DNA from: Pyrrhosoma nymphula | Taxonomy: Eukaryota > Arthropoda > Insecta > Odonata > Coenagrionidae | Direction of reading: 5' to 3' | Assembly: GCA_963573305.1 (NCBI GenBank) | Contig: OY754339.1 | Coordinates: 13,377,941 to 13,441,940, forward strand | DNA length: 64,000 nucleotides | Part shown: positions 34,201 to 45,293 of the stretch, one piece after another | How the letters are laid out: every line of letters starts with the position of its first letter | How positions within the stretch are numbered: the stretch's first letter is position 1 | Made by a program: the position numbers and the translations under genes | Notes under the pieces: model-generated | What the model was told of the DNA's origin: nothing | Databases searched by the model: none | What the model saw: the letters and a program-made list of their open reading frames with translations, nothing else

Positions 34201-36510
34201 GATAGTCCGTCGATATTACCCGGACCTTCGTTTAAGTGTAATCTTCGTGGCTGAAAAGATTTGCGTCCCAGAATGTTTTATGCAACCGAATGCTCTTTTC
34301 CGCGAGAGGAAAAAATGCTCAGTCCCCTCTCGCACGGCTCATTAGTACTGATGCTAATGTTATGAGAGAAGTCTAATTTCTTCACTCTCTGTTACCTAAT
34401 GAATACTACACAGGAAAGCGGAATGTTGAAATAGCTTAACCACATCGATGCCTACACGCTGTGAGTGATTGCATTAGGATATTCCACGAGATATCCTAAG
34501 TGCTCCAAACCATGCCAAGGACGCGACTCTAACATTGTCCAGCGTCACAGCGATCGTCTTGCTGAGTTCCAACTCATACAATGTTTGAGTGGAGCGCATA
34601 CGATAGTGCGCAAGCCTTCTTCAATGGACAATACGTACTCGGAAAGTGTTTGTCTCACATTGCGATGGTAATTTTTCATTATCCTGTCCGATTAATCAAT
34701 TCGGTGTCCACGCACAACTTGCCATCAATATATCAAGTCCGTATTCCAGCTTACTTTTTTTTCGCTTCTGAGTCTGATACGAGATCTTGTATGCCGCTTG
34801 TCACCGAAGTGTAGAAAGGGAAATTAGCGCCAAAATCTAAAGATCCCTAACCCTGATGAACCCGCGCTCAAAGGTCTCTCGATCACTATTTGAGATCCGA
34901 TCGTCGTCATCCACATTTTGTTTCTACTTCGTGTGTGCCTTCCAGTGGTTGACGTTGCGAGGAGTTGCGTTGAGGATTGTGTTCGAGCAGATGGGCGACT
35001 GTTCGGTCGAATGTCGATGGAGGAGGAGAGTGACCTCCTCCCGCGAATATGTTTGGCGGCGCATTTATGAGGGCATTTAATAGTTTAGTCGCGTGTGCGG
35101 AGGGCAGAGGGAGGTTTGCTGGTCGCGGTGTCCTCTGTCCTCCTCCCTCGCGGGTGCGGGAGAGAGGGGGTGGGGGGTGCGCGGGGGCAGGGGGGGTGGA
35201 GTGGAAGCAAAGCTCTTTTTATTACTCGGATGGAGGAGAGAGAGAGAGAGGGCTGAATGCGACAAGGGGGGAGGGGGAAAGAGAGAGTTAGTGGAATCGA
35301 GGGCTCAAGGCGGAAGGGGTGCGCGCGCTGGAGAAGGACGGGATGAGAGGGGTACCGGAGGGAGAGGGGATAAGAAGGGTGGGATGGGGGGGCAAGGGGC
35401 GCACGGAGTGTAAGGGGTCGGAACCCGTGGATTCGCGTGGTTTGTGTGAGTGAGTGTGCCCGAGAGGAAGGAGTGACTGGGATCAATACGACTCTGGTGG
35501 GAGAGAGAGGGCGAGCGATGTGGAAGCAAGCTTAGGCTCCCAAACCTACCTCTCTCTCTCTTCCTTTGCTTTCTTTCCCTCCCTCCCCACCCCCCATCCC
35601 CTCTTCACACTCTTTCTCCTCCTCCTCCTCCCCCCACCCCACTGCTACTCTCCCCCACCTCCTCTCCCCCCCCCTAACACCTCTCCCTTATCTCTTCTTT
35701 TATTTCACCGAAAGAAAAAAACGCCTCCTCTTTCATTTCACATCCTGCTCCCTCCTCCCCCCCCACCTCCTTCCTCCTCCCCTTCCGCCCCCGTGGATGA
35801 GTGTATGCAATTTCAGCGCCTCTCTTCCTCTTTTTCTTCCACTTCTTCTTCCTCCTCCTCCTCCTCTCTCCCTCCTCCCTCCACCTCTCCCTCCCGAACG
35901 GCGCTAAACGAATCACTCGCGCCTCGATCGCTCTGCCTCTTCTTTATAATGTGTCATTTTTTATTCCTCTTCCTCGTCGGGAGAAGGAAGGAGATATGCG
36001 AAGCGACCCGGGTTTCTTTCTAATGCGCTCCCGGGAAATTGTTAAAAGCCGCGTCCGTCCCACTCGCGGATGGGGGGCGGGTTGGTATACATATATATCG
36101 GTAGAGGCGCTGCGCCTCGGGAGGGCGGGGGGGGGGGAGTCGTGTATCGAACAGGAGGCGTTAGTTTCCATTTCAGGCGTCGCCCCCTCTCCGTCCTCCG
36201 CCTTCCAAGATGGTGGGGGACCCATCCATCGCGGGAATACTCCTCGCGCTATTAATTACAGCGGATCCTCCCCTCCTCCCACCCCCCCCTCCCCACCCCC
36301 TCCACACTCCCTCCCTTGGCGAATGGGTGAAATGGGTTTTTGTGGAAACGTTGAGGGGAGCGGAGGGTTTCGATGATAAATCCTTAGCCGACCACATCTT
36401 GTCTATTGCCCTGCCTAGGGTTCTCCGTTCCATTCGAATTCAATCCCCACCCCGACTGTTCATCGCTTCCGAGTCCAATGGCGCTCCGAATACAGCTCTT
36501 GCTTTCTCCC
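31290..36510. other. Gene-poor region of GC islands with strong strand skew
   Basis: Alternating G-rich (31960-32220, 33910-33975, 35100-35420) and C/T-rich (32880-33080, 33270-33320, 35545-35900) tracts yield many overlapping frames up to 191 codons of Pro/Ser/Arg/Gly. The frames exist on both strands and follow the composition, so I call none of them genes. A (GA)n run is at 32669-32682. Confidence 0.4.
32535..32575 (-). repeat. CTATAGCGGGG repeat, copy 1
   Basis: The minus strand reads CTGAAGATGAATATGCC then TATAGCGGGGACCGCATT. The same order (CTGAA...GCGCCTATAGCGGGGTCC) occurs at 41209-41243. The CTGAAGA start echoes foldback 3, but GAAAC is absent. Confidence 0.45.
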
Positions 36511-36516
36511 TTCGGG

Positions 36517-37065
36517 TTAAGGTGGCTGGAGTGGTAATCATGGGTGCTCATTTTGCAGTGCAAGTTTGTCGAAAAATATTCTAGGGCCACGTTTCACTTA
36601 ATTGCATTTGTTTCTGCGTTGAAACTCGCCGTGCAGCCAGGAACTAAAATGATACAAGAATTAAATTTAAATTTTTTTACTTAGTTAAAGCATGTTATGA
36701 CTAGATTTTTCGGCACGGTATTCGGAGTTAAGACGAGATTATATTGAAATGTGTCGTTTTGGAATATTGGAATCGGCGTGACACCTTGATATTTGTTAGC
36801 AAAAATTATAATAAAATGGTTGTTTTTTGGCGTTAGGAAGAAAATATGTACGTGTGTAATCGTATTATTACGAAATATATGTCATGTGCCGTAAGGATAC
36901 GTGTTAAAATAGCATTTGGTTGCAAAAAAAAGAAACAAAGTTTGTAAGGTGCAATTTTTTCTCTTTTAATTAAAGATATCACTAATAAAATCACGTGTGC
37001 GAATTTTCATGCAAATCTGGTCATTGAAAATATTACTCCTTGTGAGCTATTCCAATTCTTCCAGT
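36517..37065. mobile_element. TTAAGG-ended MITE, copy 4 (reverse orientation)
   Basis: It begins TTAAGGTGGCTGGAGTGGTA and carries the shared blocks in reverse order relative to copy 3: TTGAAACTCGCCGTGCAG, a GACACCTTGATATTTGTTA block, and ACGAAATATATGTCATGTGC. Its right end (GAGCTATTCCAATTCTTCCAG) is a decayed complement of the left end of copy 3. Length is about 550 bp, non-coding. Confidence 0.65.
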
Positions 37066-37069
37066 AATC

Positions 37070-37920
37070 GCTGTTGCTGTTTGCGATTTTTTTAATTCCC
37101 GAGACCTTTACCTAGTTGTGCCGAAGTATTTTTGTGATTATATGCTCAGCCTATTTTACGAGAAATCGAATGTTTGGATACAGAATGGAGTGTTCACTTT
37201 CAAATCGGTCGTTCATATTTATTTTTGAGCTGTCCGTGAGATTTTTTGTTCATGTGAACTTAATGAAGGAGTGCTGGTGGCGCAAGAAAATTGAGCCCCC
37301 TCTACCGTGTCGGAATTTAGTTAATGGACGTCTAATGTGCTGTGTGATGAGTCTTCTCAGACTATGATGTATGTACCTAGCAAATCAATTTTCGTCTTTA
37401 GGCTTGTGTGTTGTTTTAAGTCGTTATGCCACTGCAAAGAAGTATTTCATTTACAAAATACAGTTTTGGCAGGGGGTGTTCATTTTGAAATATATTTCGT
37501 TTTAATTTTCTTCCGTACATTCTCTTAAATAAAGATTTTTTGTTCGTTCCGGCCCTTCCTCTCTTCGGGGTTCCTAGCAGGAAAAGCTAAGTCACTTCGT
37601 GTCTCTCGTTGACTATCCTTTTCAATTGGCCGCCGACTTAGGATAACTTGAAAAGTTTTGAGTCCCTATTCCGAAAAGGTTCCCACACCCGCCCCCCACA
37701 TAATTAATTATGTAGTTAGAAATTCTATACGTTAGCAAATGGAGCGCATCACGTACTCGCCCTCTCTCTATCTCATTTCTTTTGTAATCGATTTTTTAGT
37801 GCCGTACTCGGCTTACCCATCACGAGGCGTTAAGTCATCTCGTATAAGAGTTTATTCCGGTATTTCTTCGTTTGTTAAATTTGAAACTCATCCACGTTTT
37901 ACGTGGTGTCATTGGATATG
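37070..37920. other. AT-rich intergenic DNA, no gene seen
   Basis: Frames of up to 86 codons with no recognisable motif. Nothing else was identified. Confidence 0.4.
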
Positions 37921-37929
37921 TTTTGTCGT

Positions 37930-38000
37930 TCGTTTCGTTGGTGGAATACGGGCTACCGCCTTTAAGGGCTCGGGTTCGTGTCCTGCCGGTGGTGCATAAT
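37930..38000 (+). mobile_element. SINE-like tRNA head relic
   Basis: GGTTCGTGTCC (37973-37983) is one base from the B-box consensus. An A-box-like ACGGGCTACCG lies about 25 bp upstream, and GCCGGTGGTGC follows as in other SINEs here. The T-stem is imperfect. Confidence 0.4.
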
Positions 38001-38159
38001 TTTTCAGTGGCGCTCCCCACTTGAGTCCACAGTGATGGAGGGGACAATTAGTGTAGCAGTGCGTCGTCTCGTCGGATGAGACGTTGAACTGCGGTTGCGA
38101 CTTTCATCGAGTTGGCCGGCGCGGCGCCGGGCTCCTTTCTCCGTTCCCTAAGTTCTCCT

Positions 38160-38184
38160 CCCCCCCCCCCCCCCCCCCCCCCCC
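38160..38184. repeat. Homopolymer C25
   Basis: Twenty-five consecutive C bases on the plus strand, 21 bp before a hAT-type MITE. Length is unreliable in most sequencing. Confidence 0.95.
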
Positions 38185-38205
38185 ACCAACCCACGCATCT
38201 TCGGT

Positions 38206-38773
38206 TAGGCCTGTGCGATTATCGCAAAAAATCGATATCGAGCCATTATAAGAGTAATTGGAAGTGTGGTCGATTCAATCGTCGGGAATTGAAGAAATGA
38301 TAATTAATTGAAGTCATTCAATCAATTGACGTGGATCAATTAATTGACATCGAAATGGGTGTCAATTAATTGACATTGCTCAATTAATTGACATCAACCA
38401 ATTAATTGACAGGATTCAATTTGATCGTACTTTTCAAAGGCTTTCCTTTGGCAATGAGAAGAGTGAAAGAACTATTTGAAAAACAGAAAAATAATTCAAT
38501 CAGCTTTTATAAATTAATTAAAGGAAGAGATCGTAAGTTGAAGACAGGCAGATGAGATCCTCAGCGTGTTCATCCTACAGACACGCGTGTGTGCGAGCAG
38601 CAAGCATCAGCAGCATCGGCCGGCGTCGAGCAAAAGCGAACTAGTTTAAACGTGCAATATGCAATCCATAGCAAATCTATAATTGTCAATTATTCGATTA
38701 CCGGACAGTAATTGTGAATTGAATAGCAATTAACAATCGACGATTCAATTAATCGAATAATCGCACAGGCCTA
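38206..38773. mobile_element. hAT-type MITE with palindrome array
   Basis: The terminal inverted repeats start TAGGCCTGTGCGATTAT at both ends (17 bp exact). Flanking octamers TCTTCGGT (38198-38205) and TCTTTCGT (38774-38781) agree at six of eight positions, the 8-bp target duplication expected of hAT. The 568-bp interior has no gene. Between about 38320 and 38415 the palindrome TCAATTAATTGA or a near version recurs about five times, and ATCGATAATCGA-like motifs lie near both ends. Such subterminal repeats are typical transposase-binding sites, here by inference. Confidence 0.75.
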
Positions 38774-38799
38774 TCTTTCGTGGCGTAAAGCGACTCTCT

Positions 38800-39375
38800 C
38801 TCGGTCTCTCTTCGGCTTCTGCCTCCCGAATGGACTCGATGAAGCAGCGGTGCCGACCCCCGTGTGGATATCCTCCCCCCCGCAGAGCACCACCGCGATC
38901 GACCTGCCCGTCGACGTCCTCCCCCCGCCCCCCGATATCGGTCTTCCTCCAATATCATTGTCAAGTCGGTCGCTTTGGTGTGTCCTAGCATCGCGGCGTC
39001 GTGCGTTTGTCGCTCGAGTCTGGCGCCACGGCACCGCGAGAGGCGCCCGCCATATTTCGTGCGCGTCCGCGATAGCATTTGTCTCCCTCAAGTTCGCGTC
39101 AATTTTTCGCTGACGAGGGGAGGGGGATGAATAAGCGCGCGTGTATGTGTATTGTGACGAGGGGGCGGTTTTCATTCTGTGGCCGTGGAGGTTGAGTGGA
39201 AAACGATGACGAATAAACTAAATCGGCTCACGCCGAAGTGCGACTCTGTCTTCCGACCGGAGGCCGTAGACTGAGGGAGGTCACAGGTTATTTTCACGGT
39301 GGTGAGGTCATTGTGGGAGGGGGAGGAGACATCGTAGGTCCATCCTCTGGCCGAGAGGGCTGGAATGTGCGTGCC
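38800..39375. other. GC-rich island, no gene supported
   Basis: CG-rich sequence with overlapping frames up to 134 codons on both strands; none shows a domain. It might be promoter-like, but no initiator/TATA arrangement stands out. Confidence 0.35.
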
Positions 39376-39378
39376 TTT

Positions 39379-39429
39379 CATTCCTTAATATACCCGCCGG
39401 GGGAGGGGGGGGGGGTATATTAAGGAATG
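39379..39429. repeat. Perfect 17-bp inverted repeat around a G-rich loop
   Basis: CATTCCTTAATATACCC (39379-39395) and its exact complement (39413-39429) flank a G-rich 17-base spacer. The plus strand could form a 17-pair hairpin. Confidence 0.85.
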
Positions 39430-40953
39430 TCGTGTGTTGCGGTCGCGGGAGGAATTATATTGCTCAGCGAGAAGTCTCCGCTTGATCCATCCCTTCCTTA
39501 CACACCCACCCGCCTCCCACCCACACATCTCAATTCTATCGATTCTTCCTCTCGGTTTGGCACGCGTACCAATTATTCAGAGGTCCTCCTACGCACCACG
39601 AGTGGACCTGACCGGAAACGCGTTTCCCTAGTTGATGACGATTCTCTAGTTTCCCATTCCTTCATTCCCTCTCCCTAACGAATTTCCCCGGGATGTGGTT
39701 CCGGTCCCAATCATCGGTTGGGGAAATTCTTTCGCTGTTTGATTAACCTTGCTGGTCTGCGCTGGTGGAAGTTAGTTCCTTGTGATGTTTCTGTACGTTT
39801 TTCCCCTGGTGCTGTGCTTTTTTATCGAAGCAGTGCAAAAATATACATTGAAGTTTAAGTCGGCTTTACGAATATCTGTTCCAAATATGACTAAGGGGGA
39901 AAAACTAAATGATATAAACTCAGTGTGCTAGCACAAAATGTTTTGGAGTTCAGGTAAACATGAACAGCAGCATGCAGGAGTCTCACCTTTCTTTGTGTTC
40001 GTGTTCAATAAGCATCGTGTGGAGATGTCTGCTAAGAGGCAATTGAAATTTATCCACCTACAATCATCTCAATCGCATCTCTCATGATGACATTTTCGCT
40101 GATTGGAGATTTGTGCATGCGCCTACTGGTAACGATGAAAATATTTTCTCATCTCTTTGATTTTTACGTATCTGCCTAATTAAATATCCCAGCGATGTTA
40201 CACCTGCAAAGATGCTCAACTGTTACATAACCCTGCCTCATACCATGGATGTGGCTTGCGGGTAAAAATACTGGGACTAAGATTATCCGATGTACCTATC
40301 CTCTGGAAATAACATTTCTTCAAACTATTTTGGATATGCAGTTCATTGTTGAATGAGTCACTCGTCAAAAGTTTTATCAGAAACCTTCAAATGTGTCTTA
40401 TTTCTCTTGAGTGGTAATAACTAGAGCGCGGAAAAATTCTTTGGACTTTTTGTAAAAGTGGCACTTTTTTATGAAAGCATGACAAATCTTCACCATGGTC
40501 GTTAAATAAAATATATTTTAATGAATTTGTAGGGGGCTTTATGAAGCATTTTTTTTACATATCCGGGCTTTTTCGGAAGAAACAGATTTTTCTGGGACTA
40601 TTCACATAAATCATATTTTGAAGCCTCAAATCACCATCAACCGTGATTTTGAATGCATATTAGATGGAAGAGAATTCGTCCTTCGTGAACATTCTAGTTC
40701 TACAAGGTGTTGCCTTCATTCTACCGGTACTCCACGGAGATCTAATGATCCGAAAATAAGAGTTTGTCTCGCCGTTAAAGTTTATTTATATATGTACCTT
40801 ACAGTTGTTCATGGTAAAAATTAATTTCTTCTTCGGATAAAGCAAATAAATCCTTCCGGTACTCCACAATCTGCACCAGCTTATTTGATCCCGGACATTC
40901 TGTTGAAGGGACGAGCGCTCTAAACTCTAGGACAACTCACCGTCCTTCTCGAG

Positions 40954-40981
40954 GAAGTTAAGGTGACGTCACCTTAACTTC
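40954..40981. repeat. Perfect 28-bp palindrome centred on a CRE
   Basis: The 28 bases equal their own reverse complement. The centre is TGACGTCA, the CREB/ATF site, nested in TTAAGGTG-ACGT-CACCTTAA. The TTAAGGTG halves look like the ends of the TTAAGG MITE family facing each other. Confidence 0.85.
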
Positions 40982-41184
40982 ATGTTAGAACGTCATGACA
41001 ATTGGAAATTCATCCATGATCATTTAGAATTTCCGACGAGGTTAACGCGAACTGCACAGATGCTCCCTCCCACGGCCAACATTATTGCGCTGCCAGCAAT
41101 GTGATCTTTTTACTAGACATTTTTGTGGACAAATTAAGGATTCAGTTCAGGAAATTTTATTTCCACAATTGAAACAAAATAGTG

Positions 41185-41245
41185 CATAACAATATCAAAA
41201 ACAATGAGTGTGGACCCCGCTATAGGCGCTTTCGCTTATTCAGGT
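41185..41245 (-). repeat. CTATAGCGGGG repeat, copy 2
   Basis: The minus strand has CTGAATAAGCGAAAGCGCC then TATAGCGGGGTCCACACT, matching copy 1 at 32535 over both halves. The downstream flank (minus) AATTGTGGAAATAAAATTT resembles the outer part of foldback 3. Confidence 0.45.
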
Positions 41246-42559
41246 AATGATAAACGGTTTATTTTCATTTTGTGCACTCCTTATTTTCTTTTCCGCGCGA
41301 GCAAGCCACTTAAAATCCTTATCGTCTGATATGTCAAAGCGCCATAAGGCACACGTTTGTGTTGCTCGGTGGAATTGTTCAAGAGATACGGAGAATAAAA
41401 TGTTTACATTAAAAGAAAGGTGTCGTCAGTAGCCAAACCAACTGCGTATACTTTGCATACTAACTGTTTCTGCATGAATAATAGTATTTACTGCAATGCT
41501 TATGAAAAAATCATGAGGTAATGCAATAAATGTTTGTGGTACCTGTATAAGTGTATACTGACGACTATCATATTAAATTTTAGTCTTTGCGTTTGGCACC
41601 ATTAAGTACGCCAGAATAAAAATCTTATTTGACGTCACGATTTTTAAGTTTAAGTTGCTCGTTTTTTTAAAAAGATATGTGCATGAAAGAAAATGGACCT
41701 CTGGACCTAATTTCAATAGCTATTAAATAGTATTTAAAGATTTCCTTATAATTGTTCAAGATTTCTTACAAAAAGGCGAAAGTGAAGCAGCACATTCGCA
41801 GCTCATCTCATCAATCGTTTTGAAATTGAAAGAAACAGAAGATTTTTTTTCACATATCTGCTTTGCGGCATGAATCATTATAAGTTTTAATTATTAATAC
41901 GTGGTGAAAATAGTTCACCAAAATTTTGAGTGCTCTGCTACGTGAAAGACATAGAAGGCACAGAAATAGCTTTTCATCTGCCGTCAAATTTTCTCTGCGT
42001 TTTCAAGTTAAAACTCGGTATTTCAGTGCACATGTAATAAATAGCTAAGGAGCTTTAACACCGATTCAGAAAAAATATTTTTTTTTCCGTTGCGTTTGTT
42101 TTTAAATAAAATAAATTTTCTTGAACGTGTTTTCGTGGCTCTTCTGGAATTCAGATTTTCAAGGGAAAATTACCTTCCCAAGTCCCGGTAGCACATTTTG
42201 ATAATTTTTAACATGAAGCCTGACTGGATGTGATCGACTTTTGGTTTCACGATGACTCAAACCGTATTACCCTGGTCATCACTTAACATTAGTTATAAAA
42301 TTGTAAAAATTGTAAATTACATAATTTGTAAAATTTTACTGGAGGCAGGCTCCATTCCAGAAAAGTGTAAATACTGCAAAGCTTTCCGTGCGAAGCCGGG
42401 CACTTCTGCTTGTATCTTCTATCGATATATTTTCATGTAAGTAATTGCGAGTCCATTGGCATAAAATAAATATGTGCTACAAAAGTGGTCACTCGCACGA
42501 AGGAAGTTATTTTCTGTCCGAATCAGATTTACAGTGCTCTCAGGTATAAACATCAGTAT

Positions 42560-42600
42560 GTACCTGAAGATGAGGCTCAGGCGTTGAGAGGCGTTGTTAT
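42560..42600 (+). other. Isolated CTGAAGA-type core (weak)
   Basis: CTGAAGATGAGGCTCAGGCG followed by TTGAGAGGCGTTG has the layout of the foldback cores but with GAGAG in place of GAAAC. No partner arm is visible. Confidence 0.25.
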
Positions 42601-42639
42601 AAATTAAAACAAGTGGGCAGTAAAACTCATTGTTTTTAT

Positions 42640-45255
42640 TAATATGAAATGCTGTTGCACCACGTCTCGCCGAATAAAATTGAGAATATCTCCGTTAGTT
42701 AAGCGATTATGCTAAGGCTTGCCCCTAGAGCGACGTACGAAGTTGACCCACATTTTAAGTGCATGTGCGTATTTAGATTGACCGTCGCACATTCTTCGAT
42801 ATGGGATCATATCTGTCTGTCATGATATGTATGCATTCATCATGTCCGCCCCAACTTGATGGTATGTATGAACATACGGTCCTATCGAGAAAATGAATGA
42901 GAATTAGTGAGCATTTTGCCAACATCTTCTGATGTGATTTTGAAATATAAAATGTGTTAGCTGAAATTCATACTTTTTCTTTACTTTTCCCTAGGCAAAA
43001 CATTCAAAGGGATATCTTAGTTGCAGCAATAAAAATAAAAATGATTTTTATTGAAAAAAATTACCTTCCCAGAATTGCTAGTCGTGAACTGGAGTGTTAT
43101 TAAAAAAATACTGGAATATTTTGAAAATAATACGGGTATTTTCCTTCCCAATTATCCTTATGAAAACTCAAAAATCCACGAAACCGTATACGCGAGTTTT
43201 TATTAATAGTAAGTACTTAAAATTTTCAACGTACTCACGAAAATACCTCTGACTTTTAGGAGACTTTTATAAAAATATTTGTAACTTCTTGTGACTTTTT
43301 TCGAAAATTTAGGACTATATTTCCGCGCTCTATCAATAACCTATGTTAACTTGGCTTACAGTTCTACTGATTTAAAACAATGACGCTTATGTCTGGCTTG
43401 AATTTTGTTGATTGAATTGGATTCCTTTGATTGGGATTGCAGTTGCACTTCGGTTTTAGTGGTTACTTTAATCAATGTCTTAGGAAAATTAATAATCATA
43501 TTAGTCAGTTACCTGATGCAGAGTGAAAGAAATTAAAAATTTGTGAAACTTAACGGCAAATACATTTTGTTTGGTTTGTTTTTGCGGAGAAAATATTGTT
43601 TTATGGAAAGGGATTTCTCGGTAATGATTTTATCAATCATTCGCTCATTGATCAAAGTACTTCCTTCAGATAATCTTCCTTTTTTTGTGGTGACCGGGCT
43701 TCGATCGCCGATTTATTTTGGAGTTTCCTCCGTCTACGACCGATAAAATTCTGTACAAATTGGTGTAGTGTTCGTGTCGATCCTTGCAATTCATGAATCG
43801 TGAATGATTTGCGTACCATTTGCATATCAGGACGAAAACTTACGTGTCTCTAACCTGAATCTGAACCCAAACACCAACTTAGAAAAATGTTGCCAGCGTT
43901 TATTTACATTGAAGCTAAATTAGTAGAAGAGTTAAATTTCCACCTCGAAAAAAATTCTCTATATCTCTCAAATACTTTTGTCATTTATTTCCTATGTATT
44001 CTTATTATGTTCTTTGGTTTATCCTAGTTTCACTCCTCAGCTACACCTCATAGCTATTATGTTAACAAGCGTATAAAATCACGGAAAGGTCATAAAAATT
44101 GGAATCACGTTTTTACGCATTGGTGCCAAATCTCATGTCCTACAAGAAGCCATCATGATAAGATAAAATGAAAGCCTTTCAAAACTATCATTTGGTTAAC
44201 ACGACGCCTGTATTTGCCTGCGCAATTGGAAACGAGGTATGTACTTAGGAACTGCATGTATTACGCACTTCATTCAGTTGTTCTTGGAGGAAGCTATCGA
44301 ATCGGCTTAGTGACTTTGTAAGGAATTTTTGAAATTGGAGATATAACTCGTCATCTTTGCCTTGATTTTACTGTGATTGACTACTCCATGCCACCGCTGC
44401 ACAGTGGTGGGAATGGCCGATCTGGCTGTACAAAACATCTCAAGTGGATTGTATTGCTTGCAGGTGAAACAAACTTCCACAGAATATATGAATGACTCCT
44501 TGCAACATTTTACCATAGGTATATATTTTCCGACAATTCTACCATTTCGGGGTGGAGTAGGGGCGGGGAGTCGCGCGCGATAGTTTATCCTCTCCTCAAA
44601 TCTAGCTAATATGGGAAAGGATAGATTTGTCTGAGATAATACGACTTTTTTAAGTAATTGTCTTAAATATTGCTTATATATAATCGGTGCCAACTAGAGT
44701 TAGCCAGACGTAGTTAGCGTATCTCTCATTTCGATAAATACAGCGGCAGAGGGTTTGAGAAGTGGACTGAACGAAAAAAACTCAAGAACTAGTAATTATG
44801 GGCACAGCTCTCGACAGTGAAATATCCATAATGAAGGATTTTTACATTTTATAGGACATGTTAGATTTTAGTTGATCTGACCTTAAGTCCTTCTCCAGTG
44901 TAGCATGAGAGTAAAAAAACTAAGTAATGTCACTGAATGAACTGAATATTCATTATATTTGAGTATATTAGGTGTTTGTACAAATAATAATAATTATAAA
45001 AAACACCCATTGACATAATTGAGATAGTTAACAGGAAATTCAAGCAATATAAAATTCGAACATATACAACAAATATATTAAAAATTAAATTAAATTTTTG
45101 GATATTGCTTGAATTAGGTCAAATTTTCAGATTAAAAGAAAATACACTTTGAGACTAGACCTTTGCTGAAATGGTGGCTCTCAAGCGCTTAATTATTCCG
45201 ACAATTCACTATTATCTGATATGAATAGTGAGTCTGACTCGAATTGGATGAGAAG
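42640..45255. other. AT-rich intergenic DNA, no gene called
   Basis: One 128-codon minus frame (44307-44693) lies about 600 bp beyond the 3' end of the RAG1-like pseudogene. It contains Cys residues but no motif I recognise. It could be an unrelated chance frame or part of the same element. Confidence 0.35.
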
Positions 45256-45293
45256 CCGTAATATGTCAGGAGTTAAAAAGCGGTTGTTTTTTT

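Larger units (their letters stand above)
39435..42540. other. AT-rich intergenic DNA, no gene seen
   Basis: Apart from the palindrome at 40954 and the repeat at 41208, no structure was recognised. Frames are 83 codons or shorter. Confidence 0.4.

Noticed and set aside
35454..36376. Frames of 189 and 191 codons
   Set aside because: Both arise from pyrimidine and purine tracts, with long Ser/Pro or Pro runs; no domain and no codon bias.
44307..44693. 128-codon minus frame downstream of the RAG1-like relic, possible second gene of the element
   Set aside because: No recognisable motif and no clear link to the transposase; left as an unassigned frame.
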